DNA from: Arthrobacter globiformis
GTDB taxonomy: Bacteria > Actinomycetota > Actinomycetes > Actinomycetales > Micrococcaceae
Assembly (NCBI RefSeq): GCF_030815865.1
Contig: NZ_JAUSXI010000001.1
Coordinates: 3,720,001-3,784,000, forward strand
Direction of reading: 5' to 3'
DNA length: 64,000 nt
A program made the translations under genes and the position numbers. The number at the start of each line of letters is the position of its first letter. The first letter of the stretch is position 1. Of this stretch, positions 35,922 to 44,212 are shown in pieces. A model generated the notes under the pieces. That model was not told where the DNA came from, did not search any database, and worked only from the letters and a program-made list of their open reading frames with translations.

Positions 35922-37020
35922 TTCCTGGGATGAATCCGACGTCCGGATCCGGCCGAACAAGAAAGGTTCCCGGCCCCGGACGAAGGACCGCCCCAGCCAC
36001 GAGGACGCCGTGACCGGACGGATCATTACCGTCGACCGGGGGCGTTACACAGCTGTCGTAGGCGAGGATTCCGGCAACGAGCGGACAGTCATCGCCGCCC
36101 GCGCCCGGGAGCTGCGCCGCTCCCCCGTGGTGGCAGGAGACTTCGTGTCCCTTGTGGGTGACGTCTCCGGCGAGCCGGACACCCTTGCCCGGCTCGTGAA
36201 AATACTGGACCGCAAGACCCTGCTGCGCCGCAGCGCCGATGACACCGACCCGGTGGAGCGGGCCGTCGTCGCCAACGCGGACCAGCTGGTGGTGGTTGTA
36301 GCCGCCGCCAACCCGGAACCCCGTACCGGGTTCATCGACCGGGCGCTGGTGGCCGCCTACGACGCCGGGATCGAGCCACTGCTGCTGGTCACCAAGGCGG
36401 ACGTCAAGGATCCCACAGAGTTCCTGGACAACTACCGCCACCTCGACTTTCCGGTCATCATCAGCCGCACCGCCGATTCCGAGGCCTCCGGCATCGATGC
36501 CCGGTCCGACGACGGCCTCTCAGCCCGGCTCGACGTTGCCGCCGTCTCCGAGCTCCGCGCCCACCTGGACGGCAAAGTAACCGTGATGCTGGGCCATTCC
36601 GGCGTCGGAAAATCCACTATGGTCAACGCGCTGACGGGTGCCGAGCGTGCCACCGGCGGCGTCAACGCCGTGACGGGCCGCGGACGGCACACGTCGTCGT
36701 CGGCCCTTGCCCTCAAGCTCGCTGACGCCCCGGCGGGGAGCTGGATCATCGACACGCCGGGCATCCGCTCGTTCGGGCTGGCCCACGTCGACCCGGACCG
36801 CATCCTGCGCTCCTTCCCCGACCTCGAGCCGGGCACCGAGGCCTGCGAACGCGGCTGCAAGCACGACGCCAGCGCCGTCAACTGCGGTGTGGATGCATGG
36901 GTCGCGGCCGGGCACGCCGGCCCCACCGGAGTAGCAAGACTCGCGTCCCTGCGCCGCCTGCTCGGCACCGACCCCCGCATGGAGGCCCAGGAAACCAAGG
37001 AACTCGGCAGCGTCGGTTAG
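35905..37020 (+). CDS. rsgA: Small ribosomal subunit biogenesis GTPase RsgA
   Basis: This 371-residue circularly permuted GTPase matures the 30S subunit. An OB-fold (about 35-105) is followed by a permuted G domain with G4 LLVTKADV first, then G1 [11 protein letters not shown]2-like [10 protein letters not shown] and G3 [12 protein letters not shown]-terminal zinc-binding region has cysteines and a histidine in [17 protein letters not shown]. The GTG start at 35905 lies within the end of aroA; the N-terminal ~35 residues are basic and disordered. Confidence 0.95.
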   Translation: MARSTDSWDESDVRIRPNKKGSRPRTKDRPSHEDAVTGRIITVDRGRYTAVVGEDSGNERTVIAARARELRRSPVVAGDFVSLVGDVSGEPDTLARLVKILDRKTLLRRSADDTDPVERAVVANADQLVVVVAAANPEPRTGFIDRALVAAYDAGIEPLLLVTKADVKDPTEFLDNYRHLDFPVIISRTADSEASGIDARSDDGLSARLDVAAVSELRAHLDGKVTVMLGHSGVGKSTMVNALTGAERATGGVNAVTGRGRHTSSSALALKLADAPAGSWIIDTPGIRSFGLAHVDPDRILRSFPDLEPGTEACERGCKHDASAVNCGVDAWVAAGHAGPTGVARLASLRRLLGTDPRMEAQETKELGSVG

Positions 37021-37086
37021 CCTTCCCGGGCGCAGCCCGGCGGCTGCCTCCCCGCCCAGCCGGACCTTTGAGGGTAGTTTGGAACC

Positions 37087-37899
37087 ATGACCCAACCTGC
37101 TTCAACGTACAACGATGACCTGCGTCTGGCCCATGTGCTGGCCGATTCCGTGGACGACCAGACCATGAGCCGGTTCAAGGCGCTGGACCTCAAGATCGAG
37201 ACGAAGCCAGATCTGACGCCGGTCACCGATGCGGACAAGGCCGCCGAGGAGTCCATCCGCGGCCAGCTGTCCCGTTCCCGTCCCCGTGACGCCGTGCTCG
37301 GTGAGGAGTTCGGAAGTTCCGGCCACGGCTCCCGCCGCTGGATCATCGACCCCATCGACGGCACCAAGAACTTTGTCCGCGGGGTGCCGGTGTGGGCCAC
37401 GCTAATCGCCCTCGTCGATGAAGGCGAACCCGTGGTCGGCGTGGTCAGCGCCCCTGCGCTGGGCAAGCGCTGGTGGGCGGCCAAGGGCGCCGGTGCCTAC
37501 TCGGGCCGTTCCCTGGCCGCCGCCACGCGGCTCAAGGTATCCAACGTGTCCAGCCTCGCCGACGCCTCGCTGTCCTACTCCAGCCTCGGTGGCTGGAAAG
37601 ACCGCGGAAACCTCGATGAGTTCCTCCAGCTCACCGAGGAAGTTTGGCGCACCCGGGCCTTTGGCGATTTCTGGTCCTACTGCATGGTGGCCGAAGGAGC
37701 CGTGGACATCGCCTGCGAACCCGAACTGAACCTGTACGACATGGCGGCGCTGGTGCCGATCGTGACGGAGGCAGGCGGCCGTTTCACCTCCCTGGAAGGC
37801 ACCGACGGCCCGTTCGGCGGCAATGCGCTGGCGACCAATTCGATCCTGCACTCGGAAGTCCTGAAGCGCCTGAACCCGCAGCTGGACGATTTGCTCTAG
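37087..37899 (+). CDS. hisN: Histidinol-phosphatase, inositol-monophosphatase type
   Basis: This 270-residue magnesium-dependent phosphatase of the inositol monophosphatase fold has the metal motifs [20 protein letters not shown] (DPIDGT) and the C-terminal [16 protein letters not shown]. The HisN assignment, the last-but-two step of histidine synthesis in actinobacteria, follows subgroup features ([17 protein letters not shown]) and the typical aroA-rsgA-hisN gene order. Activity on other phosphomonoesters is possible. A strong terminator follows. Confidence 0.92.
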   Translation: MTQPASTYNDDLRLAHVLADSVDDQTMSRFKALDLKIETKPDLTPVTDADKAAEESIRGQLSRSRPRDAVLGEEFGSSGHGSRRWIIDPIDGTKNFVRGVPVWATLIALVDEGEPVVGVVSAPALGKRWWAAKGAGAYSGRSLAAATRLKVSNVSSLADASLSYSSLGGWKDRGNLDEFLQLTEEVWRTRAFGDFWSYCMVAEGAVDIACEPELNLYDMAALVPIVTEAGGRFTSLEGTDGPFGGNALATNSILHSEVLKRLNPQLDDLL

Positions 37900-37940
37900 T
37901 TTTGCTCCCACCTTGCCCGGTGCCCTTTGCGCTGAATATT

Positions 37941-37986
37941 ACGACGGCGGACGCCCCCTTTTGCGGGCGTTCGCCGTCGTTTCTTC
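37941..37986 (+). terminator. Intrinsic terminator after hisN
   Basis: Arms ACGACGGCGGACGCCC and GGGCGTTCGCCGTCGT pair over 16 bp with one G-T, loop CCTTTTGC, followed by TTCTTC. It ends the doxX-aroA-rsgA-hisN run. Confidence 0.88.
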
Positions 37987-38080
37987 GGCCTGAAGTCCGA
38001 TAGCAGGGCTGCGTAATAATCCGCTTAACATTCCGAACCGGCTTTTTCATCGCCCGTCCGGATGTCCTAGTCTCGTAACA

Positions 38081-38195
38081 GGTCACGAGTGCCAGCGCTA
38101 AACCCCGGTTAGCTGGCCGGCAACCCTCCATTCGCGGTGGGGTGCCCCGGGTGACGACCAGGCCGATCCGGAACGGACCCGGCAAGCGCGGATCC
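38081..38195 (+). promoter_or_regulatory. SAM-IV riboswitch
   Basis: The stretch from GGTCACGAGTGCCAGCG through CCCCGG, GCTGGCCGGCAACC, GGTGGGGTGCCCCGGGTGA and CGACCAGG to GGCAAGCGCGG follows the conserved SAM-IV layout as I recall it. The P1 arms (GGTCACGAG, CGACC) and the GCCGGCAACC core resemble SAM-I, with an added 3' pseudoknot element. A hairpin follows (GGATCCCCGT / ACGGGGTCC, 38190-38211) with CTTTCT, then the GTGAGG ribosome site of the next gene. SAM binding would therefore turn off the class V aminotransferase gene by termination or site masking (inference). Confidence 0.9.
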
Positions 38196-38228
38196 CCGTC
38201 ACACGGGGTCCTTTCTCAGTGAGGTCCC

Positions 38229-39635
38229 ATGACGACTGCAACCATTTCTTCCACCACCGACTCAGGCGTGCTGGACGGCCGATTTGCCGCCGCGGGCCGT
38301 CCCTTGGCTGCCGTCACCGGCGCAGAAATCCAGGCTCCACTGATCCAGGGCGGCCACGTCCGCTACGCCAACCTCGATTACGGCGCCTCCGCGCCTGCGC
38401 TGTCGGTGGTTTCTGCGTACCTCAACGAGATCCTGCCGTACTACGCGAGCGTGCACCGCGGCGCCGGCTACGCCTCGCAGATCAGCACCTCCGTGTACGA
38501 GAACTCGCGGAACATCGTGCGGGAGTTCGTGGGCGGCCGCGTCGATGACGCCGTCATCTTCACCCGGAACACCACCGACTCCCTCAACCTCCTGGCCGGC
38601 TGCCTGCCGGTGGAGGACCACCACCACACCGGTGAAGTGCTGTACCTGGACATCGAGCACCACGCCAACCTGCTGCCTTGGCAGGGAGTGCCGCACCGCA
38701 GCGTGGTGGCCTCGGAAACGCTCGAGGCCACCATCAGCAGCCTGCGTGCCGAACTGGAGCAAGGCGATGTCAGCCTCCTTGCGGTGACCGGCGCCTCCAA
38801 CGTCACCGGCGAAATCCTTCCGATCCGGCGCCTCGCTGCGCTGGCCCATGAATTCGGCGCCCGGATCGTGGTGGACGCCGCGCAGCTCGCGCCGCACCGC
38901 CGCGTCAACATCGCCGCGGACGACGTCGACTACCTCGCCTTCTCCGGCCACAAGCTTTACGCCCCCTTCGGCGCCGGCGTCCTAATCGGCCGCCCTGACT
39001 GGCTCGACGCCGGCACCCCCCACCTCGCCGGCGGCGGAGCCGTCAGCGAGGCCAGGCTCGACGGCGTCAGCTGGGCCACCGGCCCCGCCCGCCACGAGGG
39101 CGGCTCACCGAACGTGCTCGGCGCAGCCACCCTGGCCCGGGCAACCCAGGTCATCGCAGCCCTTGATCCGCAGGGCTGGCACGCCCATGAGGCCGCCATC
39201 CGGTCCTTCCTCGTCGAGGGGCTGGGCAAGATCGACGGCATCACCGTCCACCAGATCTTCGCGGACAGTAACCCGGACGACGCCATCGGTGTGGTCAACT
39301 TCTCGGTCGAGGGTTACGACGCCGGCCTGGTGGCCGCCTACCTGTCGGCCGAACACGGCGTGGGCCTGCGCGACGGCCGTTTCTGCGCCCACCCGCTGCT
39401 GAAGCGCCTCGGCCTGCCGTCCGGATCCTTGCGCGCCAGCTTCGGCGTGGGATCACGGCTCGAGGACGCCCAGCGGCTGCTCGCCGGCCTCGAGGAACTC
39501 CACCGCTCCGGCCTCGGCTGGGACTACGTGGTGGACGCCGGACGCTGGGTCCCGGCGAACGACACCCGCACCTACCCGGAGTGGGCACCCAACACCCCCG
39601 GCACTGCGGGCGCCGCACCCTGCGCGCAGGACTAA
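38229..39635 (+). CDS. Class V aminotransferase, cysteine desulfurase-like (SAM-riboswitch controlled)
   Basis: This 468-residue fold-type I PLP enzyme resembles SufS/NifS. Cofactor contacts are seen in EHHANLLPWQ, GASNVTGEILPI, VVDAAQLAPHRR (Asp) and the PLP lysine in FSGHKLYAPFGAG. RDGRFCAHPLL provides a cysteine where desulfurases keep their active-site cysteine. It is longer than SufS by about 50 residues, with extensions at both ends. Control by a SAM-IV riboswitch, normally attached to methionine or cysteine genes, points to sulfur assimilation or recycling. No Fe-S assembly genes lie nearby. Substrate is unproven. Confidence 0.85.
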   Translation: MTTATISSTTDSGVLDGRFAAAGRPLAAVTGAEIQAPLIQGGHVRYANLDYGASAPALSVVSAYLNEILPYYASVHRGAGYASQISTSVYENSRNIVREFVGGRVDDAVIFTRNTTDSLNLLAGCLPVEDHHHTGEVLYLDIEHHANLLPWQGVPHRSVVASETLEATISSLRAELEQGDVSLLAVTGASNVTGEILPIRRLAALAHEFGARIVVDAAQLAPHRRVNIAADDVDYLAFSGHKLYAPFGAGVLIGRPDWLDAGTPHLAGGGAVSEARLDGVSWATGPARHEGGSPNVLGAATLARATQVIAALDPQGWHAHEAAIRSFLVEGLGKIDGITVHQIFADSNPDDAIGVVNFSVEGYDAGLVAAYLSAEHGVGLRDGRFCAHPLLKRLGLPSGSLRASFGVGSRLEDAQRLLAGLEELHRSGLGWDYVVDAGRWVPANDTRTYPEWAPNTPGTAGAAPCAQD

Positions 39636-39737
39636 TCGCCACCCGGGACTAAGACGCCACCCCCGCCTGCCACGGCAGCGGTCCCCGTGCGGTAAATTCG
39701 AAAGGTAATTTTCGACGTCGGGCTAAGGAGACTGTGC

Positions 39738-40517
39738 GTGGCACGGGGCGGTCCCAAACTTCATCACGGGCGGCGGCAGGAGCTTGGGCAGAGCTTCCAG
39801 GACGGAGGCGAGCACTACCACCGCGTTCGTCCCGGCTACCCTGGTGATTCCGCGGACTGGCTCATCCCCCCGGGGACCCTTACCGCCGCCGACATCGGCG
39901 CCGGAACCGGTAAATTCACCGCACTGCTCGTGGAACGCGGGCTGAGCGTCAGCGGGGTGGATCCTTCCGTGGACATGCTGGAGCAGCTCAGCGGCGCCTA
40001 CCCCGGGGTTCAAGCTCTGGAAGGGACCGCGGAGGCAACCGGACTGCCCGAGGCGGCGTTCGACGTCGTCAGCGTTGCCCAGGCATGGCACTGGTGCGAT
40101 CCGCTGCGGGCCAGCACCGAGATTTCCCGGATCCTCAAGCCCCACGGGGTGCTGGGCCTGATCTGGAACCAGCTGGACACATCAGTGCCCTGGGTGCACC
40201 GGCTGTCCCGCATCATGCACGCCGGGGACGTCCACAAACCCGACTTCCGCCCCAAAATCGGCCCGGAATTCACCTCCCTGGAAAGCCACCTGACCCGGTG
40301 GGAGGATCCCGTCACCCCGGACGACATCCTCGAACTGGCCAAGTCCCGCAGCTACTACCTCGCGGCCAACGACGCCACCCGCGCCAAGGTGACCGGCAAC
40401 CTCACCTGGTACCTGCACGAGCACCTGGGGCATGCCGAGGGTGAACTGCTGCAGCTCCCCTACCTCACCCAGACCTGGCGGGCTGCCAGGGCGGAACGCC
40501 GTGGTGGCAGCAGGTAG
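39738..40517 (+). CDS. Class I SAM-dependent methyltransferase
   Basis: This 259-residue methyltransferase has motif I TAADIGAGTGKFTALL, the acidic motif VSGVDPSVDMLEQL, and the post-motif FDVVSVAQAWHWCDPLRASTEI. The HWCDP-type motif is common in a large actinobacterial family of unknown substrate. The GTG at 39738 has AAGGAG upstream. It is followed by the DtxR/MntR-type regulator after ten bases, but a functional link is not evident. Confidence 0.88.
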   Translation: MARGGPKLHHGRRQELGQSFQDGGEHYHRVRPGYPGDSADWLIPPGTLTAADIGAGTGKFTALLVERGLSVSGVDPSVDMLEQLSGAYPGVQALEGTAEATGLPEAAFDVVSVAQAWHWCDPLRASTEISRILKPHGVLGLIWNQLDTSVPWVHRLSRIMHAGDVHKPDFRPKIGPEFTSLESHLTRWEDPVTPDDILELAKSRSYYLAANDATRAKVTGNLTWYLHEHLGHAEGELLQLPYLTQTWRAARAERRGGSR

Positions 40518-40527
40518 GCTTGAAGCT

Positions 40528-41241
40528 GTGAAGACCAGTACGCCCTCCTCCTCAATCGAGGACTACGTTAAGGTCATCTATTCCTTCACGGAATGGCAGG
40601 ACAAGCCCATCACCTCCACCCAGCTGGCGCAGCGCCTCGGCGTGGCCAATTCCTCGGTCTCCGAGATGGTGCGCAAGCTCAAGGACCAGGGCCTGGTCCT
40701 CCACAAGCCGTACAGCGCCATCACGCTCACTCCCCAGGGAGTCCGGCTTGCCCTCTCCATGGTCCGGCGGCACCGGCTCATTGAGACGTACCTGGTCAAG
40801 GACCTCGGATACAGCTGGGACGAAGTCCACGACGAGGCCGAACAGCTGGAACATGCGGTCTCGGACACGTTCATTGAGAGGCTGGCAGCCCGGCTGGGCA
40901 ACCCGTCACGGGACCCGCACGGTGATCCCATCCCCTCGGCTGACGGTACCGTCCGGATGCCGTCGGCCCATCGGATGATCGAGCTCGACGACGGCCACAC
41001 CGGCAGGATCACCCGGATCAGCGACGAGAACCCGGAGCTGCTGCGCTACCTCGCCGCTGAAAAGATCAGCCTCGACGCCGACGTTGAGGTGCGCGGCCGC
41101 AAGCCCTTCGGCGGTGCGCTCGTGGTCCGCATCGGCTCCCCCGGGACCAGCCGCGACGTCGACCTCGCCGACGAAGTGGCCTCCGCGCTGTGGATCCACA
41201 GCGACTCCGCGCATCCCGGCTGCCGCATGGCCGGCCTGTAG
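40528..41241 (+). CDS. mntR: DtxR/MntR-family metal-dependent regulator
   Basis: This 237-residue repressor starts MKTSTPSSSIEDYVKVIYSFTEW, the usual N-terminus of the family. The helix-turn-helix is LAQRLGVANSSVSEMVRKLKDQGLV (about 28-55), followed by the metal-binding dimer domain (about 70-140; RRHRLIETYLVKDLGYSWDEVHDEAEQLEHAVSDTF). A C-terminal SH3-like FeoA domain runs from about 145 to 230. The metal-ligand set (His/Glu pairs) fits manganese or iron; I favour MntR-like by resemblance but IdeR cannot be excluded. It is upstream of the fluC pair by six bases. Confidence 0.88.
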   Translation: MKTSTPSSSIEDYVKVIYSFTEWQDKPITSTQLAQRLGVANSSVSEMVRKLKDQGLVLHKPYSAITLTPQGVRLALSMVRRHRLIETYLVKDLGYSWDEVHDEAEQLEHAVSDTFIERLAARLGNPSRDPHGDPIPSADGTVRMPSAHRMIELDDGHTGRITRISDENPELLRYLAAEKISLDADVEVRGRKPFGGALVVRIGSPGTSRDVDLADEVASALWIHSDSAHPGCRMAGL

Positions 41242-41247
41242 GCACTG

Positions 41248-41724
41248 GTGCGGGCTCCCCTGGCCGGCAGCACCGGCGCCGCCGCCAAGACGGCCTCCGG
41301 CTACGGCTGGCGGGTCTGGACGGCCGTAGCCGCCGGCGGTCTGCTGGGCACGGAACTCCGGTACGTGCTGGGCCTGCTGTTCCCGGACCAGCCCGGAGAC
41401 CTGCCCTGGCCCACGCTGGGCATCAACAGCGTTGGCAGCTTCGCGCTGGCATCCCTCACCACCATCTGGATCGCGCGGCCGCAGACCGCGTTCTGGCTCC
41501 GTGCGGCAATCGGGCCGGGCGTGCTGGGCTCGTTCACCACCTTCTCCGCCGTGGTATTTTCCACGGACCAGCTGACCCGCACCGGACTCCCGGTGTTGGG
41601 ACTTCTCTACGTGGGACTGTCCGTCCTGTTGGGCCTGGCGGCGGCCGCCGCCGGCTGGCGGACCGGCAAGATGGTCGGCGCTGCCCGTGCTTTCCGCGGC
41701 GCTCCTCGTGGTGCTGGACAGTGA
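41248..41724 (+). CDS. crcB: Fluoride channel subunit FluC/CrcB (first)
   Basis: This 158-residue membrane protein with four helices has the CrcB signatures GTELRYVLG, INSVGSFALAS and GPGVLGSFTTFSAVVFS. Fluc channels are antiparallel dimers that export fluoride. When two adjacent genes are present, as here, the subunits usually form a heterodimer of opposite topology. Both ends have short Ala/Gly/Arg extensions. The start is GTG. The stop overlaps the second subunit's start as GTGA. Confidence 0.92.
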   Translation: MRAPLAGSTGAAAKTASGYGWRVWTAVAAGGLLGTELRYVLGLLFPDQPGDLPWPTLGINSVGSFALASLTTIWIARPQTAFWLRAAIGPGVLGSFTTFSAVVFSTDQLTRTGLPVLGLLYVGLSVLLGLAAAAAGWRTGKMVGAARAFRGAPRGAGQ

Positions 41725-42086
41725 CGGCGCTCCTCGTGGGTCTTTTCGGCATCGCCGGAGCCCTTCTCCGGTTCGCCGTGGATGCCTGGCTGGCCGGCTT
41801 CCCGTCGCCGCGGCGGCACTGGCCCTGGGCTACCCTGCTGGTCAACGTAGCCGGCTCGTTCGTAATCGGGCTGTCCGTGGGCGTCACCGCGGTATTCGGC
41901 CCCGAATGGCACTCTGCCCTGGCCACCGGGTTCGCCGGCGGCCTGACCACTTTCAGTTCCTGGACCACTGCCACGGTGCGGCTGGCTAGTGAACGGCGCT
42001 ACCTCGCCGCCGCCGCCAACATCCTCGCCAATCTGCTGCTGGGGCTGGCTGCTGCCGCGGCGGGAATCGCGGTCAGCGGCGGCTAG
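41721..42086 (+). CDS. crcB: Fluoride channel subunit FluC/CrcB (second)
   Basis: The 121-residue partner carries GIAGALLRFAVDAW, LLVNVAGSFVIGLSVG and GFAGGLTTFSSWTTATVRL. The Asn, GSF and TTFS residues form the fluoride pore in this family. It overlaps the first subunit by four bases at a GTG start and converges on the MFS exporter, overlapping it by 14 bases. No fluoride riboswitch is seen upstream of the pair. Confidence 0.92.
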   Translation: MTALLVGLFGIAGALLRFAVDAWLAGFPSPRRHWPWATLLVNVAGSFVIGLSVGVTAVFGPEWHSALATGFAGGLTTFSSWTTATVRLASERRYLAAAANILANLLLGLAAAAAGIAVSGG

Positions 42087-43461
42087 CCGGCACCGGGTTG
42101 CGGATTCCGACGGCGGAGCAGGCCGCACCCAGCAACAGCAGCACGGCGGTGGCCAGCAGCGCGCGGTGCAGGCCCGGCGTCGTCAGCTCGGGACCGACGA
42201 TGAAGCCCGCAAACGCGATGCAGACCAGCCCTGCGATCCTCGAAACCGCATTGTTCACGGCTGAGCCCACCCCGGCCTGCTTCTCAGGCACGGATCCCAG
42301 GATGGCCGCCGTCAGGGGTGCCACAGTCATGGAAAGGCCTAGGCCGAAGACCACCTGCCCGGGCAGGACCTGGGTCCAGTAATTCAGGGAGCCGCCAACG
42401 GACAGCGTCAGCAGGAATCCGGCCGCACACAGCACCGGCCCGGCGGTCATGAACCACCGCGGCCCGTACTTGCCGGCCAGGCCCCCGAAGAACGATGCCA
42501 ACAGCATCAGGATCACCGTTGAGGGCAGCAGCGCCAGGCCGGCGGTGGTCGCCTTCATGCCGCCGACCTGCTGGATGTAGATACCGAGTGCAAAGAACCC
42601 GAGGGAAAAGCCGCCGTAGATCGCGGCGGTGGCGATGTTGCCCCAGCCGAAGTTCCGGACCGTAAACATGCCCAGGGGCAGGAGCGGCGCGGCTGTGCGC
42701 GATTCATGGATGAGGAAAAGCGCCGTGGCCACGAGGCCGGCGGCCAGCGGCAGCCAGACCTGCGGGCTGCCCCACCCCACGGTTCCCTGTTCGATCAGCG
42801 CATAGACCGGTCCGCCAAGTGCGATGACGGCCAGGAGCGCCCCTGCAATGTCGATGCTGCCAGCAGAGCCGGGGGCGGCGTCGACCTTCCGCAGCCTGGC
42901 CAGCACGGGCCAGATGGCCGCCGCGGGCAGTATGTTGACGAAGAAGATGATTCGCCACGAGAGCAGGTCCACAGACACGCCGCCGATCAAGGGGGCCACG
43001 ATGGCGGCAGCACTGGTCCACGCCGACCACTTGCCGATGGCCGCCCCTTGGGCGCCGCTGTCGAAGTGGCTGACGATCAACGCGAGCGAACTGGGCACCA
43101 GGAGTGCTCCGGCCACTCCCTGCAGCCCCCGGCTTATCACCAGCATTTCACCGGTCCACGCGGCTCCGCAGAGGACCGAGGTGAGGGCAAACCCGCCCAG
43201 CCCCCACTGCAGTACCCGGACCCGTCCGAAATGGTCCGAGAGCGAGCCGGCCGCGAGAATGAGCGCCCCGAGCGTCAGGAGGTAGGCGTCCACCACCCAC
43301 TGCTGGATGCGGAGGCCGCCGCCGAGTTCCCTGCCGATGGCGGGCAGCGCCAGGCTGACGACGAAGCTGTCCAGGATTGCCATGAACGACGCCACGATAG
43401 CGACAGCCAACACCTGTCGCTGCAGGCGCGTGGGGGCGGTGGTCTGACTGGCATCGCTCAT
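42073..43461 (-). CDS. MFS drug exporter, EmrB/QacA (DHA2) family
   Basis: This 462-residue transporter has about 14 hydrophobic segments. It has the DHA2 signature in the first helices (ILDSFVVSLALPAIGRELGG, QWVVDAYLLTLGALILAAGSLSDHFGRVRVLQWG) and the antiporter motif RGLQGVAGALLVPSSLALI. It probably exports hydrophobic cations or antibiotics by proton antiport; the substrate is unknown. It is divergent from the small ribbon protein, whose start region overlaps it. Confidence 0.88.
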   Translation of the reverse strand: MSDASQTTAPTRLQRQVLAVAIVASFMAILDSFVVSLALPAIGRELGGGLRIQQWVVDAYLLTLGALILAAGSLSDHFGRVRVLQWGLGGFALTSVLCGAAWTGEMLVISRGLQGVAGALLVPSSLALIVSHFDSGAQGAAIGKWSAWTSAAAIVAPLIGGVSVDLLSWRIIFFVNILPAAAIWPVLARLRKVDAAPGSAGSIDIAGALLAVIALGGPVYALIEQGTVGWGSPQVWLPLAAGLVATALFLIHESRTAAPLLPLGMFTVRNFGWGNIATAAIYGGFSLGFFALGIYIQQVGGMKATTAGLALLPSTVILMLLASFFGGLAGKYGPRWFMTAGPVLCAAGFLLTLSVGGSLNYWTQVLPGQVVFGLGLSMTVAPLTAAILGSVPEKQAGVGSAVNNAVSRIAGLVCIAFAGFIVGPELTTPGLHRALLATAVLLLLGAACSAVGIRNPVPASRR

Positions 43462-43483
43462 GACTTACCGTATCGTGGACTGG

Positions 43484-43846
43484 ATGATCAGCAGACGTGA
43501 TGCGGCAATTGCCCTGGATGTACCACTGGAAATGGCGCAGCGCCACGGCATTCCCAGGCTTCTGACCGAAGCACAGCTCGGCGAACTGCTGGACAATCCC
43601 CCTGCATGGTTGGTCCAGTCCCGCGCCAACCGGACAGGGAAACGGCCGGTGTGGGTGCACCTCGTCTGCGCGGTCTGCGGTTACGAGGAAGCTGCCCGGC
43701 CAAAGAAGTGGTGGCCGGAGTTCACGTACGTCGTGTGCGAGCATCACCGCCCCTCCGAGGTTCCCCCGGCGGCGCCCGGATTCGTACGGGGCGAGTTCGA
43801 CGGCGTTGGCACCAGGTTTGTGGGAATCGCGGACGTCACGGGTTGA
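43484..43846 (+). CDS. Conserved hypothetical with Cys/His ribbon
   Basis: This ~120-residue protein contains ALDVPLEMAQRHG, NPPAWLVQSRANRTGKRPVW and VCAVCGYEEAARPKKWW, then FTYVVCEHHRP, a CxxC...CxHH set that could bind zinc. It ends GTRFVGIADVTG. I recognise it as a recurrent small protein in Arthrobacter-like genomes but not its function. I choose ATG 43484 over 43460; the first would place the start after the overlap with the MFS promoter. No operon partner is apparent. Confidence 0.65.
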   Translation: MISRRDAAIALDVPLEMAQRHGIPRLLTEAQLGELLDNPPAWLVQSRANRTGKRPVWVHLVCAVCGYEEAARPKKWWPEFTYVVCEHHRPSEVPPAAPGFVRGEFDGVGTRFVGIADVTG

Positions 43847-43954
43847 CGGGTTTTGTGGGCGGACAAGCTTTTTGGGCGGACAGGGTGATTTGCGCAGGTG
43901 CCTGCCGGACTTGGGCAGTTACATCTGGGCTGAAACAGGCGTAATTTACGTAGG

Positions 43955-43975
43955 GAGGGGCACCTCCTGCCCCTC
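43955..43975 (+). other. Hairpin in the leader of the 44-residue basic protein
   Basis: GAGGGGCA and TGCCCCTC form an 8-bp stem with loop CCTCC, 18 bases before the ATG. The loop CCTCC is complementary to the GAGG of the ribosome site just downstream, so the structure could hide or expose that site. Function is inferred only from position. Confidence 0.4.
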
Positions 43976-43992
43976 GGACGAGGGAGCACGCC

Positions 43993-44127
43993 ATGCCGGA
44001 CAAGTCGCCGCACCAGCAGCATCAGAAAAAAGCGGGCAAGACCATCAAGCAGAAACGCGCGGACAAGAAGGCCAAAGCCCCTATCGAGGGAGCCCCGGAC
44101 CCTGTGGCGCATCTGAAAAAACGCTGA
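43993..44127 (+). CDS. Small basic protein (44 residues), unknown function
   Basis: The frame MPDKSPHQQHQKKAGKT... is strongly basic (11 Lys plus Arg in the first 28 residues) and ends APIEGAPDPVAHLKKR. A GAGGGAG ribosome site lies upstream and a perfect terminator follows its stop, so it is a clean single gene. It resembles short conserved actinobacterial proteins of unknown role starting MPDKSP. It is probably nucleic-acid binding by charge. Confidence 0.65.
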   Translation: MPDKSPHQQHQKKAGKTIKQKRADKKAKAPIEGAPDPVAHLKKR

Positions 44128-44146
44128 TTGCCAGATAACACCGAAC

Positions 44147-44178
44147 GGGGTGGCCAGGATTTCCTGGCCACCCCTTTT
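44147..44178 (+). terminator. Intrinsic terminator after the 44-residue gene
   Basis: GGGGTGGCCAGGA and TCCTGGCCACCCC pair perfectly over 13 bp with a two-base loop, followed by TTTTGTG. Confidence 0.88.
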
Positions 44179-44212
44179 GTGTGTCCGGCCCGTTTGTCTT
44201 TCCCCAGTCCGT

